Source of the DNA: a virus
Length of the DNA: 30,818 nt
IMG/VR virus record: IMGVR_UViG_3300017786_000079
Location: 1-30,818 of that record
Strand: one strand, 5' to 3'
Part shown: piece after piece, positions 16,714-24,582 of the stretch
How the letters are laid out: every line of letters starts with the position of its first letter
Numbering within the stretch: position 1 is the first letter of the stretch
Position numbers and translations under genes: made by a program
The notes under the pieces: model-generated
Databases searched by the model: none
Told to the model about the DNA's origin: nothing
What the model saw: the letters and a program-made list of their open reading frames with translations, nothing else

Positions 16714-17017
16714 AGATAAAGAATATAAAGCTCGTATGAGCTTAGACACTATTATTCGTATTGAAACTATTTTAAAAATATCAATATTAGAAATAGGCGG
16801 ATTACTTTCAGATGGTAAATTACATCTTAGCCAACAAATACAAATTCTAACTCTTGCAATAAGAGGCGCTGGAAATAACATATCAGAGAAAGAAGTTAAA
16901 CAATTGATTTCAAGTATAGGAATGATAGAATCAATTAAAATGATAGGAGAACTTATTACTTTAGCTTTAGATGTTGACCCTGATAATTCTGACGAAGAAA
17001 AAAAAAGCGAAGCTTAA
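16670..17017 (+). CDS. Tail assembly chaperone G (GTA_TIM family)
   Basis: 115 residues, the short product of the G/GT system. FKDKEYKARMSLDTIIRIET, then LHLSQQIQILTLAIRGAG and a C-terminal ALDVDPDN segment fit the GTA_TIM family. The chaperone coats the tape measure protein during tail building. GGAG lies 6-9 bases before the ATG. Near its end the codons GAA GAA AAA AAA run through nine A (16998-17006), where a -1 slip fuses it to the segment ending at 17229; otherwise it stops at 17015. Confidence 0.85.
   Translation: MSTNQIRAEKLLTFKDKEYKARMSLDTIIRIETILKISILEIGGLLSDGKLHLSQQIQILTLAIRGAGNNISEKEVKQLISSIGMIESIKMIGELITLALDVDPDNSDEEKKSEA
16998..17006 (+). promoter_or_regulatory. Slippery A9 run for -1 frameshift (G to GT)
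   Basis: Nine A in a row contain the A-AAA-AAA slip pattern in the zero frame. A -1 shift leads into the open frame 1. In that frame a TGA at 16990-16992 lies just before the run, and no ATG comes until 17074, in the middle of the conserved domain. The fused frame ends at 17229, one base into the tape measure ATG. Frameshifted chaperones at this place are a long-known rule in tailed phages. Confidence 0.88.
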
Positions 17018-17229
17018 CCTCTAAAGATAAAAATGAATTACCTGTCAAACGCTGGTTTCAAATTTGCGTTGGAATGATAGGTTTTTCTCCAGATGAATTT
17101 TGGAATAGCAGTATATTTGAAATTGTTTTAGCTGTTAAAGGATTTTCAGAATTTAATGGTGCTGACACAAAAAAACCAATGAGCAAAGATGATTTAGATA
17201 GTTTAATGGAGAGGTACCCGGATAACTAA
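17005..17229 (+). CDS. Tail assembly chaperone T part (DUF2376-like), made by -1 frameshift
   Basis: 74 codons read only after the slip at 16998-17006, giving a GT fusion of roughly 185 residues. The sequence KRWFQICVGMIGFSPDEFW and FEIVLAVKGFSEF matches the small tail-assembly chaperone family found as a separate or shifted gene in gene transfer agents. It has no own start at its N-terminus. The stop overlaps the tape measure start (TAATG). The T part is expected to recruit tube subunits to the chaperoned tape measure. Confidence 0.85.
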   Translation, partial: KRSLTSKDKNELPVKRWFQICVGMIGFSPDEFWNSSIFEIVLAVKGFSEFNGADTKKPMSKDDLDSLMERYPDN

Positions 17230-19190
17230 TGGCAACTGAACTTGATAAGCTTGTTGTACGAATAGAGGCAGATTTAAAGGACCTTAAAAAAGGATTAGCG
17301 CAGGCAAATTCTGCTGTAGCTCGTGGTAGTTCAACTATGGGCAGAAGTTTAAAAGGTTTAGATAATTCATTAACAAGAATTAGAGCTTCAATGCTTAAGT
17401 TCGGAACAATAGCTGGAGTTGCTTTTTCTGCTTTAGCTTTACGAAGTATTATTAAAACTGGTGTTGAAATTGAAAGATTAGAAATCAGATTTAATAGTTT
17501 ATTTGGCTCGGTTGAAGAAGGCAATGCTGCTTTTGAACAATTATTAGAATATGCCGGAACAGTTCCTTTTTCACTTGGTGAAATACAAGCAGGCTCTGGC
17601 TCGCTTGCTGTTGTAGCCAAAGACGCCGAACACTTAAGAGATATTTTAGAAATTACAGGTAATGTTGCTGTAATTGCCGGGCTAGATTTCAGAACAACAG
17701 CAAGTCAAATTCAAAGAGTTTTTTCAGGTGGCTTAGCGGCTGCAGATATATTTAGAGAAAAAGGTATTTCTCAAATAATAAAAGATACTGGAATGATGAC
17801 AGATACAGTAGAAGGTGCGGCAGCAGCTTTTGAAGCTGTTTTTTCTGGTGATGGCAAATTTGCTAATGCAACAAAAGAAATGGCTACAACAATTGAAGGA
17901 ACTTTTTCAATGATAGGCGACACTTTGCAAGCATTTACAATAGCTGTTGCCGAAGGATTTTTTGTTGAATTAGGGCGGTCATTAGAAGATTTTAATAAAA
18001 TGTTGCAAGATAATAGAAAAGAAATTGAAAGGACTGGAAAAGAAATAGGAGAAAGTTTAGGCAATGCTTTAAATACTGTAAGAGAAAATATTGATTTAGT
18101 TGTTATAGGTTTTAAAGGATTTATAGCTTTACAAGTTGCAAGTGTTTTTGCAAGAATATCTGTAACTGCTGGGACGTTAGCAGCTTCTCTTGGCCTACTT
18201 AATATTGCTTTATTAGCTAATCCAGTTGTTGCAACTGGAGTTGCAATTGTTGCAGGTTTAACAACATTAATAGCTTTATTTGCAGATTTAGACAAAGTAG
18301 CAAATATGGTTTTACAAACATTTATTCTTTTAAAAAAATTAAATCCTGCTGTTTTTTTATCAAGTCAAAGTAAGGGCGGAGATATTGGCAGAACGGACCC
18401 ATTATTTCCTAGCACTTTAGCGTCAGGCGATTTATCTGATGACGCTGGATTTTTTGGAGAAGAAATAAGAAGATTAGAAGCACATCAAGAAGAAGTTACT
18501 AAAGTAACTAAAGAAAATTTTGCATTAAGAGCTGAAATGACAAAATTACAAATGGACAGAATAGCTAAAATACGTGGTGAAGCTTTTGATAAAGAACAAT
18601 TAGAATTAGAAGAAGTAAGAAGTAAATTTGAAGAAATAGGAAATGAAACTGCAAAAGCTTTAGGTAAAGCTGTTGTTAGTGGTAGGGATTTTAAAGATAA
18701 TATGGTTGATATATTTAGAAGTGTAGCGCAACAAGTAGCAGAATTAATTATTCAATTGCATATTGTAAAACCTTTAATAGAATCAATTAATCGTTCATTT
18801 GGAATACAAGCACCAGTAGCTATTGGAACAGCAGACGCAACAAGTACATCAATTGCAAATTTATCTGCATTTCCAGAGCCATCTGGCTCAATGATATTTG
18901 GCGCAAGAGCAAGAGGCGGACCAGTCCAGGCAAATATGCCATATATGGTTGGAGAAATGGGTCCGGAAATGTTTGTGCCTTCAGCAGCAGGTAATATTAT
19001 TGCAAATAATAAATTATCTGGTGGGCAGCCAATTGTAGTAGAACAAAATTTAAATTTTGCTACTGGAATTTCGCAAACTGTAAAAGCTGAAGTATTAAAT
19101 TTATTACCAGCAATTCAAGAAAGCACTATGTCAGCTGTTAGAGACGCAAGGCTTAGAGGTGGAAGATTTGCTAAGGACTTTGGAGCTTAA
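17229..19190 (+). CDS. Tape measure protein
   Basis: 653 residues. VVRIEADLKDLKKGLAQANSAV at the start is typical, followed by long Ala-rich helices, hydrophobic stretches (about 55-75 and 290-350) and a C-terminal part with RARGGPVQANMPYMVGEMGPEMF, the usual mini-domain at the end of tape measures of this class. Using the common rule of about 1.5 angstrom per residue, the tail would be near 100 nm. It follows the GT chaperone with a one-base overlap. Confidence 0.92.
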   Translation: MATELDKLVVRIEADLKDLKKGLAQANSAVARGSSTMGRSLKGLDNSLTRIRASMLKFGTIAGVAFSALALRSIIKTGVEIERLEIRFNSLFGSVEEGNAAFEQLLEYAGTVPFSLGEIQAGSGSLAVVAKDAEHLRDILEITGNVAVIAGLDFRTTASQIQRVFSGGLAAADIFREKGISQIIKDTGMMTDTVEGAAAAFEAVFSGDGKFANATKEMATTIEGTFSMIGDTLQAFTIAVAEGFFVELGRSLEDFNKMLQDNRKEIERTGKEIGESLGNALNTVRENIDLVVIGFKGFIALQVASVFARISVTAGTLAASLGLLNIALLANPVVATGVAIVAGLTTLIALFADLDKVANMVLQTFILLKKLNPAVFLSSQSKGGDIGRTDPLFPSTLASGDLSDDAGFFGEEIRRLEAHQEEVTKVTKENFALRAEMTKLQMDRIAKIRGEAFDKEQLELEEVRSKFEEIGNETAKALGKAVVSGRDFKDNMVDIFRSVAQQVAELIIQLHIVKPLIESINRSFGIQAPVAIGTADATSTSIANLSAFPEPSGSMIFGARARGGPVQANMPYMVGEMGPEMFVPSAAGNIIANNKLSGGQPIVVEQNLNFATGISQTVKAEVLNLLPAIQESTMSAVRDARLRGGRFAKDFGA

Positions 19191-19817
19191 ATGGCAGAGC
19201 CTACTTTTCCATTATCAATGCCTACTTCTCCGGGATTTATAAGAAGTGAATGGACAATATCAAGAGCTACAGCAGTAAGTTCTTCTCCTTTTACCTATAG
19301 CCAACAAGTTCATAGATTTACAGGTTGCCAATGGCGCACAACAGTTTCTTTACCGCCTATGAAAAGAGAGCAGGCTGTAGAGTGGCAAGCTTTTTTTATG
19401 CAAGTTCAAGGCCAATTCGGAACTTTTTTAATGGGAGACCCAGACGCTTCTTCAGTTCGCGGAACTATAAGCAATACAATTGCAGTTAATGGTGCTCATT
19501 CAGTTGGAGCATATGATATAACAATTGATGGCGCTGATACGTCAGAATCACAGCTATTTAAAAAAGGTGATTATGTACAATTTAATTCTGGCGCAACAAG
19601 CAAACTGCATATGATTATTGCAGATGTTGCAAGTGATGGAAGTGGAAATGCAACTTTAACAATTGAGCCGCCTTTATCTGCAGCACTTGATAATAATGCA
19701 ACTATTACTTATTCAAGTCCTAAAGCAGTAATGAGAATGACAGACAATGAGCTAACGTGGTCAGCTAATCATATTAGCTTATATGGAGTAAGTTTCTCAT
19801 GCGAAGAAGTTTTGTAA
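19191..19817 (+). CDS. Distal tail protein / minor tail protein
   Basis: 208 residues. SPFTYSQQVHRFTGCQWRTTV, then PPMKREQAVEWQAFFMQVQGQFGTF with LMGDPDA fits the distal tail protein type of marine siphophages. A beta-rich insert (about 95-165) follows, then FSCEEVL at the end. It starts directly after the tape measure stop. In most relatives the hub gene comes next; here that gene has moved to 7960-8526. Confidence 0.75.
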   Translation: MAEPTFPLSMPTSPGFIRSEWTISRATAVSSSPFTYSQQVHRFTGCQWRTTVSLPPMKREQAVEWQAFFMQVQGQFGTFLMGDPDASSVRGTISNTIAVNGAHSVGAYDITIDGADTSESQLFKKGDYVQFNSGATSKLHMIIADVASDGSGNATLTIEPPLSAALDNNATITYSSPKAVMRMTDNELTWSANHISLYGVSFSCEEVL

Positions 19818-20344
19818 TTTTTATAATTTTTTTATTTTTATTATTGTTAGTTGTATCTTTCAAAAGTTTTTCAGCTGACAGCACTGTTAATTATAAAAAT
19901 CAACCGCCGCCTTCTGCAATTGCTCCCGGAGTACAGTCTTACAGCCAGATGATATGCAGCTTCCCAGTTACTGGAGCTGTATCAACTTCAGTTGTTGGAA
20001 TTAGCACAGGAACAACTTTTACTGATTGGCATTGCGAAAGACGAGCTCTTTCAAACAGTCTTAGCAAAGCAGGATTAAAGGTGGCTTCAATTACAGTTTT
20101 ATGCGCAGGCAGCAAAATTGTGTGGGCTAGTATGCTTCATAGCGGAACTCCTTGTTCAATATGGAATGGCAAAAAAGCTCTCATTGGAAAAGACGCAATT
20201 AAATATTATAAAGCTATGGGGTACATAGATGAATATGGAAACATTAAAAAATACCCAGATTATTTGGGCGGTGATTATGACGTTCTTGATTATAGCCAAT
20301 CAGGAAGTTCAAGCGGAAAACGAAACACAAAATATCCTAAGTAA
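19799..20344 (+). CDS. Exported protein of phage lysis/tail region, 181 residues
   Basis: An N-terminal signal sequence (MRRSFVIFIIFLFLLLLVV, cleavage probably after SFSA at about 26) precedes a periplasmic domain. The conserved part reads GAVSTSVVGISTGTTFTDWHCERRALSNSL, then GLKVASITVLC and SGTPCSIW, a pattern I know from unassigned proteins of marine and T7-like phages. Four cysteines could form disulphides. GGAG lies about 10 bases before the ATG, inside the upstream gene, which it overlaps by 19 bases. Its last 116 bases also encode, in another frame, the signal peptide of the next gene. Function unknown. Confidence 0.75.
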   Translation: MRRSFVIFIIFLFLLLLVVSFKSFSADSTVNYKNQPPPSAIAPGVQSYSQMICSFPVTGAVSTSVVGISTGTTFTDWHCERRALSNSLSKAGLKVASITVLCAGSKIVWASMLHSGTPCSIWNGKKALIGKDAIKYYKAMGYIDEYGNIKKYPDYLGGDYDVLDYSQSGSSSGKRNTKYPK

Positions 20345-21950
20345 TAGTTCTTTTGATAATAATACTAATTCTTGGGAATTAGATGGAACTGCTGCTTATG
20401 ATAATAATAATTATGGAGAAATAAATAAATCAGTTAGATTTAGTGGTAGTGATGGCGGCTCAATAACACAATCAATAACATTAGAAAATATTGCAAATGA
20501 AAATCAAGAAGTAACTTCAATATCTGGAAGTTTAATTTCAATTGGCTGCAATAATGAAGGCTCTAATTGGTGTACCCAAACAGGCACAGCAAATAATTTA
20601 GACCCTGTTAATATAACAATAACTTTAGATAATGGAACAAATACTGAAGTTTTAAATTATAATTTTACTTCAGATTATAATGATGGCGTAATAACTACAA
20701 ATTATTCTGTTGATGTAACTGAATCATTTGAAACAATTGATACATCTTTAACAATTAATTATTTTGGAGCAGATACTGGAAATAAAGCTGGTCAATTTGG
20801 GACAATTATAGACGATTTAAGCTTAGTTTTAACGTTAAATGATATAAGCATACTAGAACAACAAGAAACAGCCGAAATAAGCCAAAATACAAGCTCACAG
20901 GACATAATTAATAATATAGTTACGCCTATTGTTGTTGAAACTGTGCAAATTGGCTCATTAGACGCTAATTCAATAGCAAATACGCTTTCAACTGGAATAA
21001 TTGATATAACACCGCCAGAAAATTTGCAAATAGCAAGTTTATCTTCTTCAATATCTGTTATATCAGATATTAGAGCAGAAGAATTACATCAAAATATGGC
21101 TGATATTTCTGTATCAAATGAAATGCCAGTCATAGTTAATACTGGCGCAGATATTCCAGTTGAAACTGATATTCCAGATATGGAATTACCAACTATTGAT
21201 ATTGATATAGATTTGCCTGAAATTGAAATGCCCGGTGATTTGCCAGAAATAAATAATATTGAAATTGAGCCAGTAAATGAGCCGCAACCTGAAACATTAA
21301 AAGAAATCAGAGAAGAACTCCCAGAAGATTTAGAGGAGTTGCCTGAAACTTTAGAAGAAATTCCTGCAGAACTAGAAGATTTAAATATGGAAAAAGATTT
21401 AGAGGAGAATATTGAAAATGAAAACAAAGAAGAAAAACAAAATGAGAATGAGGAAAATGTATCAAGCAATGATACAAGCGACGTACGAAACGAGCAAAGT
21501 CCAGGACCTGATAAAAAAGAAAAAATTAAAAAAGAAAAAGTAAAAAAAGAAAAGAAAATAAAAAAAAATGAAATAGTAAAAAAAGAAGTTAAAGAAGAAA
21601 AATCAGCAAAAAATGAAAAAAAAGAAATAAAAACAGCTTCTGATTCGTCCATATCAAGCAATAAAAAAGTTTCTAAGGTGTTAGCTAACCCTAAAATTAA
21701 ATCAGATTTAAAAATGCAAGAACTTGATATTAGAACTATAGTAAGCTTTAATAAAGAATATTTTGAAACAAAAATTACAGATACATTAGATTTAACAACA
21801 ACAGAGGTAGATTTTTATGAGCAAGACGGATTCAATAGCAATTACGCCGAAACTAATACTAAGTGGAATTCTTCTCTTTGCAAGTCCAATTGCTGGGGGG
21901 ATATGGTTTCTAAGCGACCTGTCATCAAGGTTGAGCAGTTTAGAAGATAG
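20229..21950 (+). CDS. Large exported low-complexity protein, 573 residues
   Basis: The N-terminus has a good signal peptide (hydrophobic IIWAVIMTFLIIA, cleavage after VQA at about residue 29). Residues about 35-210 form a beta-rich, Asn/Thr-rich domain with two nearby Cys (CNNEGSNWC) and a GTIIDDLSL segment, reminiscent of a lectin-like sandwich. Then come Asp/Glu/Pro-rich repeats (about 320-395, for example PEDLEELPETLEE), a poly Lys/Glu stretch (about 428-470) and a short ordered end. Translation begins 116 bases inside the upstream gene, and the last 134 bases overlap the next gene. A surface, periplasmic or virion-spike role is possible; I do not recognise a family. Confidence 0.7.
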   Translation: MNMETLKNTQIIWAVIMTFLIIANQEVQAENETQNILSNSSFDNNTNSWELDGTAAYDNNNYGEINKSVRFSGSDGGSITQSITLENIANENQEVTSISGSLISIGCNNEGSNWCTQTGTANNLDPVNITITLDNGTNTEVLNYNFTSDYNDGVITTNYSVDVTESFETIDTSLTINYFGADTGNKAGQFGTIIDDLSLVLTLNDISILEQQETAEISQNTSSQDIINNIVTPIVVETVQIGSLDANSIANTLSTGIIDITPPENLQIASLSSSISVISDIRAEELHQNMADISVSNEMPVIVNTGADIPVETDIPDMELPTIDIDIDLPEIEMPGDLPEINNIEIEPVNEPQPETLKEIREELPEDLEELPETLEEIPAELEDLNMEKDLEENIENENKEEKQNENEENVSSNDTSDVRNEQSPGPDKKEKIKKEKVKKEKKIKKNEIVKKEVKEEKSAKNEKKEIKTASDSSISSNKKVSKVLANPKIKSDLKMQELDIRTIVSFNKEYFETKITDTLDLTTTEVDFYEQDGFNSNYAETNTKWNSSLCKSNCWGDMVSKRPVIKVEQFRR

Positions 21951-22146
21951 CGTTTCAAGTATTCCCAGTTCAGATAATTCTGCAATTTTAGAACGAATTG
22001 CAACTATGGAAATAAATGGTGCAAATAATAAAGAATCAATTGAAAAAATAAATGCTGATATTGATAAAATGGTTGAACACGTAGATAAAAGTTTTAAAGT
22101 AATTACCGATAACTTAAATTCTAATCCTCTATCTTTAGGAAATTAA
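21817..22146 (+). CDS. Membrane-anchored coiled-coil protein, 109 residues
   Basis: One membrane segment (about 13-33, LILSGILLFASPIAGGIWFL) is followed by a long polar, heptad-like part (about 36-100). GAGG is 9 bases before the ATG, inside the upstream gene, which it overlaps by 134 bases. This one-span-plus-coil form next to holin genes resembles an inner-membrane spanin (i-spanin) or an accessory holin; no lipoprotein o-spanin was found. The lysis role is inferred from neighbours. Confidence 0.65.
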   Translation: MSKTDSIAITPKLILSGILLFASPIAGGIWFLSDLSSRLSSLEDSVSSIPSSDNSAILERIATMEINGANNKESIEKINADIDKMVEHVDKSFKVITDNLNSNPLSLGN

Positions 22147-22350
22147 ATGGATAACGACACAAGAGAAGCATTTACAAGAATTGAAAAAAGCTTAGAAACT
22201 TTAACATTGGAAGTAAAACAAAATTCTAAAGATATAGCAAAGCTAGAAGCGCAAGCTAATATGGGGCGAGGTGCATTTAAGGTCATATTGTTTTTTGGCT
22301 CTCTTATTGCTATTGTGGTAAGTGTTATTAAGGTTGGAGAAAACATATGA
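22147..22350 (+). CDS. Small tail-anchored membrane protein, holin/XhlA-like
   Basis: 67 residues: an N-terminal helical part (TREAFTRIEKSLETLTLEV) and a single C-terminal membrane span (FKVILFFGSLIAIVVSVI). This layout resembles XhlA-type holin partners. Its ATG follows the upstream stop directly, and its end overlaps the 3TM holin gene by 4 bases (ATGA). Confidence 0.65.
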   Translation: MDNDTREAFTRIEKSLETLTLEVKQNSKDIAKLEAQANMGRGAFKVILFFGSLIAIVVSVIKVGENI

Positions 22351-22724
22351 TGTCTTTATTGGTATCTGGAATAACTAAAGCTGTTGGTGGTTATTTTGAA
22401 CATTCTGCAAAAAAAGCTAAAGCTAAAGCAGATTTAAAAATTGCAGAAATTGACGCAAAAGTTGCTGTTCAAAAAAAAGTAGCAGAGGGTAAAGTTGAAT
22501 GGGAAACTGCTATGGCTAAGGCCAGTGATGATTCGTGGAAAGATGAGGCGTGGACAATTTGTTTCATAATAATAATTGTGGCAAGTTTTATTGAGCCATT
22601 GCAACCTGCTATTGCTAGAGGAATTGAATTTTTAGCTACATTCCCGGAATGGCTGCAATGGTCAATTATGGCTTCTATTGGTGCAAGCTTTGGTCTTAAA
22701 AGTATTGGAAAATTTACGAAATGA
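22347..22724 (+). CDS. 3TM holin (GTA type)
   Basis: 125 residues. A helical, Ala/Lys-rich N-terminus is followed by DDSWKDEAWTICFIIIIVASFI, then PEWLQWSIMASIGASFGLKS, which is the pattern of the GTA-related 3TM holin family. The two clear spans plus a weaker one would form membrane lesions that release the M15 peptidase. GGAG is 9 bases before the ATG. It overlaps the next microprotein gene by 4 bases. Confidence 0.85.
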   Translation: MMSLLVSGITKAVGGYFEHSAKKAKAKADLKIAEIDAKVAVQKKVAEGKVEWETAMAKASDDSWKDEAWTICFIIIIVASFIEPLQPAIARGIEFLATFPEWLQWSIMASIGASFGLKSIGKFTK

Positions 22725-22843
22725 ATATATTTGAAAAAGCAAAAGATAAGTATGAAGATTTAATGTTTATGATTCCAGATGGAATGAAGTTTATAATTAA
22801 ATGTTCAATTATATCTATTATCTGGATTATTCTTATTTGCTAA
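22721..22843 (+). CDS. Membrane microprotein after holin, 40 residues
   Basis: Begins MNIFEKAKDKYEDLM and ends with a span (FIIKCSIISIIWIILIC). It starts in an ATGA overlap with the holin stop, so coupled translation is likely. It is the last rightward gene before the convergent junction at about 22844-22895. A holin modulator (antiholin-like) is a guess from position. Confidence 0.55.
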   Translation: MNIFEKAKDKYEDLMFMIPDGMKFIIKCSIISIIWIILIC

Positions 22844-22895
22844 CTGCAACAATAAAAATAATAATTAAGCAAGTTAATAAAAGCATTTGCGACAT

Positions 22896-23117
22896 TTATT
22901 TTTCTTCCTGATTATCTGTTAAATTTAATTCATTTAATTGTGATTTAGTAATATTCAAAATTGCTAAATTAATTAAGTCATTTGCAATTTCAGTAATTTT
23001 TTCTTCGGAAATATCTTCTTCCTTAATTTGAAATTTTTTTACAATTGAGCTTATTTTATAACTCATATCACCTTGTATTTTATTTTTTACTTTATCTAAA
23101 ATTATTTTATCATTCAT
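22896..23117 (-). CDS. Small helical protein, 73 residues, unknown
   Basis: Begins MNDKIILDKVKNKIQG; the rest is charged and helical, with a short Asn/Glu end (DNQEEK). AGGA precedes the ATG on the minus strand. It is the last gene of the leftward operon, 9 bases behind the oxygenase. No family recognised. Confidence 0.6.
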   Translation of the reverse strand: MNDKIILDKVKNKIQGDMSYKISSIVKKFQIKEEDISEEKITEIANDLINLAILNITKSQLNELNLTDNQEEK

Positions 23118-23126
23118 ATTTTTTTC

Positions 23127-23726
23127 CTATTTCCACGCTGGGCCACTAATCCATGCTACTATGACTTTTCTAACTCCAGCTTTTAATGGGGTTACGCGAT
23201 GATTAAAAAAAGAAGTAAAGCCAATCATAAGTGTTGGCTCTGGATTTAATCTCATAACTTCACCACCATCATAAAAAAATTCTAAATCACCGCCAACAAA
23301 ACCTTGATTTAAAACCCATGAAATACTAATTTTTCTGTTAGCTTTAGCGCCATCTCCTATATCTATATGCCAATCGTATTTAGCATTTTTATCAGCATGA
23401 TATTCTAAATATTGTATATCTTGAATAGATGATAATTTATAATTAAAACTTTTATTGGCATGTGCCACATAATTATTTAAAACTTCTGACACAAAAGAAT
23501 CTGTAGTGCTTAAACGCCAAACATCAACAGCTCTTACATTATTTTCAAATTCTGAACTTTTTTTAGATTTAATTTCAATGCCATCTTTATAAGCTTCTTG
23601 TAAAGCCAGTTCAGCTTGACCTGCAGCAATAGGCATTTGAATTATTCCATATACTTGTTCTTTTGATATATTGTGATAAACATTATTTTTAAAAAATTCA
23701 GAATGTAAAGTTGATATTTTTCCCAT
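23127..23726 (-). CDS. 2-oxoglutarate/Fe(II)-dependent oxygenase (prolyl-4-hydroxylase-like)
   Basis: 199 residues. The iron ligands are visible: WHIDIG gives His120 and Asp122, and FFNHRVTP gives His176; Arg186 in AGVRKVIV should bind 2-oxoglutarate. GGDLEFFYDGGEVMRL and IGFTSFFNH are typical of the PKHD/P4H-like group common in marine phages, whose substrates are mostly unknown (protein residues or nucleic acid bases). AAGGAG is 6 bases before the ATG and abuts the T-run of an intrinsic terminator (23738-23778), so expression seems to need readthrough. Last-but-one gene of the leftward operon. Confidence 0.88.
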   Translation of the reverse strand: MGKISTLHSEFFKNNVYHNISKEQVYGIIQMPIAAGQAELALQEAYKDGIEIKSKKSSEFENNVRAVDVWRLSTTDSFVSEVLNNYVAHANKSFNYKLSSIQDIQYLEYHADKNAKYDWHIDIGDGAKANRKISISWVLNQGFVGGDLEFFYDGGEVMRLNPEPTLMIGFTSFFNHRVTPLKAGVRKVIVAWISGPAWK

Positions 23727-23737
23727 TTTAACTCCTT

Positions 23738-23778
23738 AAAAAACTCTGCTGCCTTTGCAATAACAAATAACAGCAGAG
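23738..23778 (-). terminator. Intrinsic terminator directly before oxygenase ribosome binding site
   Basis: On the minus strand CTCTGCTG (23778 to 23771 side) pairs with CAGCAGAG (23751 to 23744 side) in a perfect 8-pair stem with a 19-base loop, followed at once by TTTTTT (23743 to 23738) and then AAGGAG. Only 11 bases separate the T-run from the oxygenase ATG, too few for another promoter. It probably acts as an attenuator. Confidence 0.85.
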
Positions 23779-23787
23779 AAGAAATTG

Positions 23788-23807
23788 CCTATACATTAGG
23801 ATATAGG
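23788..23807 (-). promoter_or_regulatory. Second stem-loop in oxygenase leader
   Basis: CCTATA and TATAGG form a 6-pair stem with an 8-base loop, 9 bases upstream (minus-strand sense) of the terminator. A 29-codon frame (MSKPYILMYRQFLL at its start, minus strand, about 23817 to 23728) runs through both stem-loops and stops 1 base before the oxygenase ATG, but lacks a ribosome binding site. An anti-terminator or pause element is possible. Confidence 0.35.
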
Positions 23808-23857
23808 GCTTTGACATGATAATGAAAAAAACTAATATCTTTTTTACACTATCACAC

Positions 23858-24169
23858 TTAAAAAGGAATATCATCTTCATTATTAAATTCATCTGGAATT
23901 TTTCCGCCATTATCTTTTTGTTTTTTTATTGCTTCATCAAAATTAGTTCCTCCGGGCAGATTATCTGTAACTGGTTTCCAGTTATTAACTTCACTATAAA
24001 TATTTCCAGATTTACTTGTTTTAATATCAATATTTATATAGTCATCATTTTTAGAAGAAAGCCACTCAATGCACTGCTCTCTATTAATGTTTACTGTTAA
24101 CATAATCCAATCTAGTTTATTTTCTTTAAAAAATATTCCTTTTGGAAATTCTTTTTCATTTTGGCTCAT
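23858..24169 (-). CDS. SSB-like single-stranded DNA-binding protein
   Basis: 103 residues, taking the ATG at 24169 (MSQNEKEFPKG), which has AGGAG 5 bases upstream; the frame is open 14 codons further but without a site. FPKGIFFKE, LDWIMLTVNI and INIDIKTSKSGNIY with VNNWKPV look like strands of a small OB-like fold, and the protein ends NEDDIPF, the acidic, Phe-terminated tail by which SSB recruits repair proteins. Beside ERF in the same operon, a ssDNA-binding role is likely. Too divergent for a firm family call. Confidence 0.65.
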   Translation of the reverse strand: MSQNEKEFPKGIFFKENKLDWIMLTVNINREQCIEWLSSKNDDYINIDIKTSKSGNIYSEVNNWKPVTDNLPGGTNFDEAIKKQKDNGGKIPDEFNNEDDIPF

Positions 24170-24434
24170 TTTTACTCCTATTTTTAAAAAATTTATTAGT
24201 TTCTTCAACATAATAATTATGTTGATTTATATTAGTTTTTTTGCTTATTTCAAAATATTTTTCATACCAATTAAATATTTTTACATTTAAAAAACTTTTT
24301 TTTTCTAAACCATTTAATTCTTTTTTTAATTTATTTAAATCATAAAGTTCTTTTTGCAAATCTAATTCGTTTGCATAATTTAATTCTTCATCATTAGTAT
24401 CTTCTTCTGATTGTTTTAGTTCATCATTATCCAT
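24156..24434 (-). CDS. Acidic/coiled-coil small protein, 92 residues
   Basis: I take the ATG at 24434 (MDNDELKQSEED), which has AGAGG 8 bases upstream. An acidic start is followed by a Leu-rich coiled-coil (LQKELYDLNKLKKELNGL) and a Lys/Asn-rich end. It overlaps the SSB-like gene by 14 bases. No family recognised. Confidence 0.65.
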   Translation of the reverse strand: MDNDELKQSEEDTNDEELNYANELDLQKELYDLNKLKKELNGLEKKSFLNVKIFNWYEKYFEISKKTNINQHNYYVEETNKFFKNRSKNEPK

Positions 24435-24435
24435 T

Positions 24436-24582
24436 TTATTTATCCTCTTTAAATATTTTATTAGCTTTATTATTAATTTCTTCTTTAAAACCATTTTGGA
24501 AATAGACCAGGATAATTAAAAGTATTCCACTAATAATCATTCCTAGCCCAAATCCAACTATAAAAATTATAATGTTACTCAT
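24436..24582 (-). CDS. Membrane microprotein, 48 residues
   Basis: Begins MSNIIIFIVGFGLGM with one long membrane span (about 4-27), then a charged tail ending FKEDK. It overlaps the ERF gene end by 8 bases and stops 1 base before the next ATG, so the operon is tightly packed. Fourth single-span microprotein in this genome outside the lysis set's own members; function unknown. Confidence 0.6.
   Translation of the reverse strand: MSNIIIFIVGFGLGMIISGILLIILVYFQNGFKEEINNKANKIFKEDK

Noticed and set aside
17771-18295. 174-codon open frame on the minus strand within the tape measure gene
   Set aside because: A shadow of Ala/Val-rich codons in the opposite frame, without own start signals.
21089-21661. 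190-codon Ser/Phe-rich open frame on the minus strand
   Set aside because: It mirrors the Lys/Glu/Asp-rich low-complexity part of the 573-residue exported protein; such strings of Phe and Ser are the complement of poly-Lys/Glu codons, and no ribosome binding site is present.
23816-24290. Phe/Ile-rich plus-strand open frames opposite the SSB-like operon
   Set aside because: They are complements of Lys/Asn-rich genes on the minus strand that have ribosome binding sites and recognisable features.
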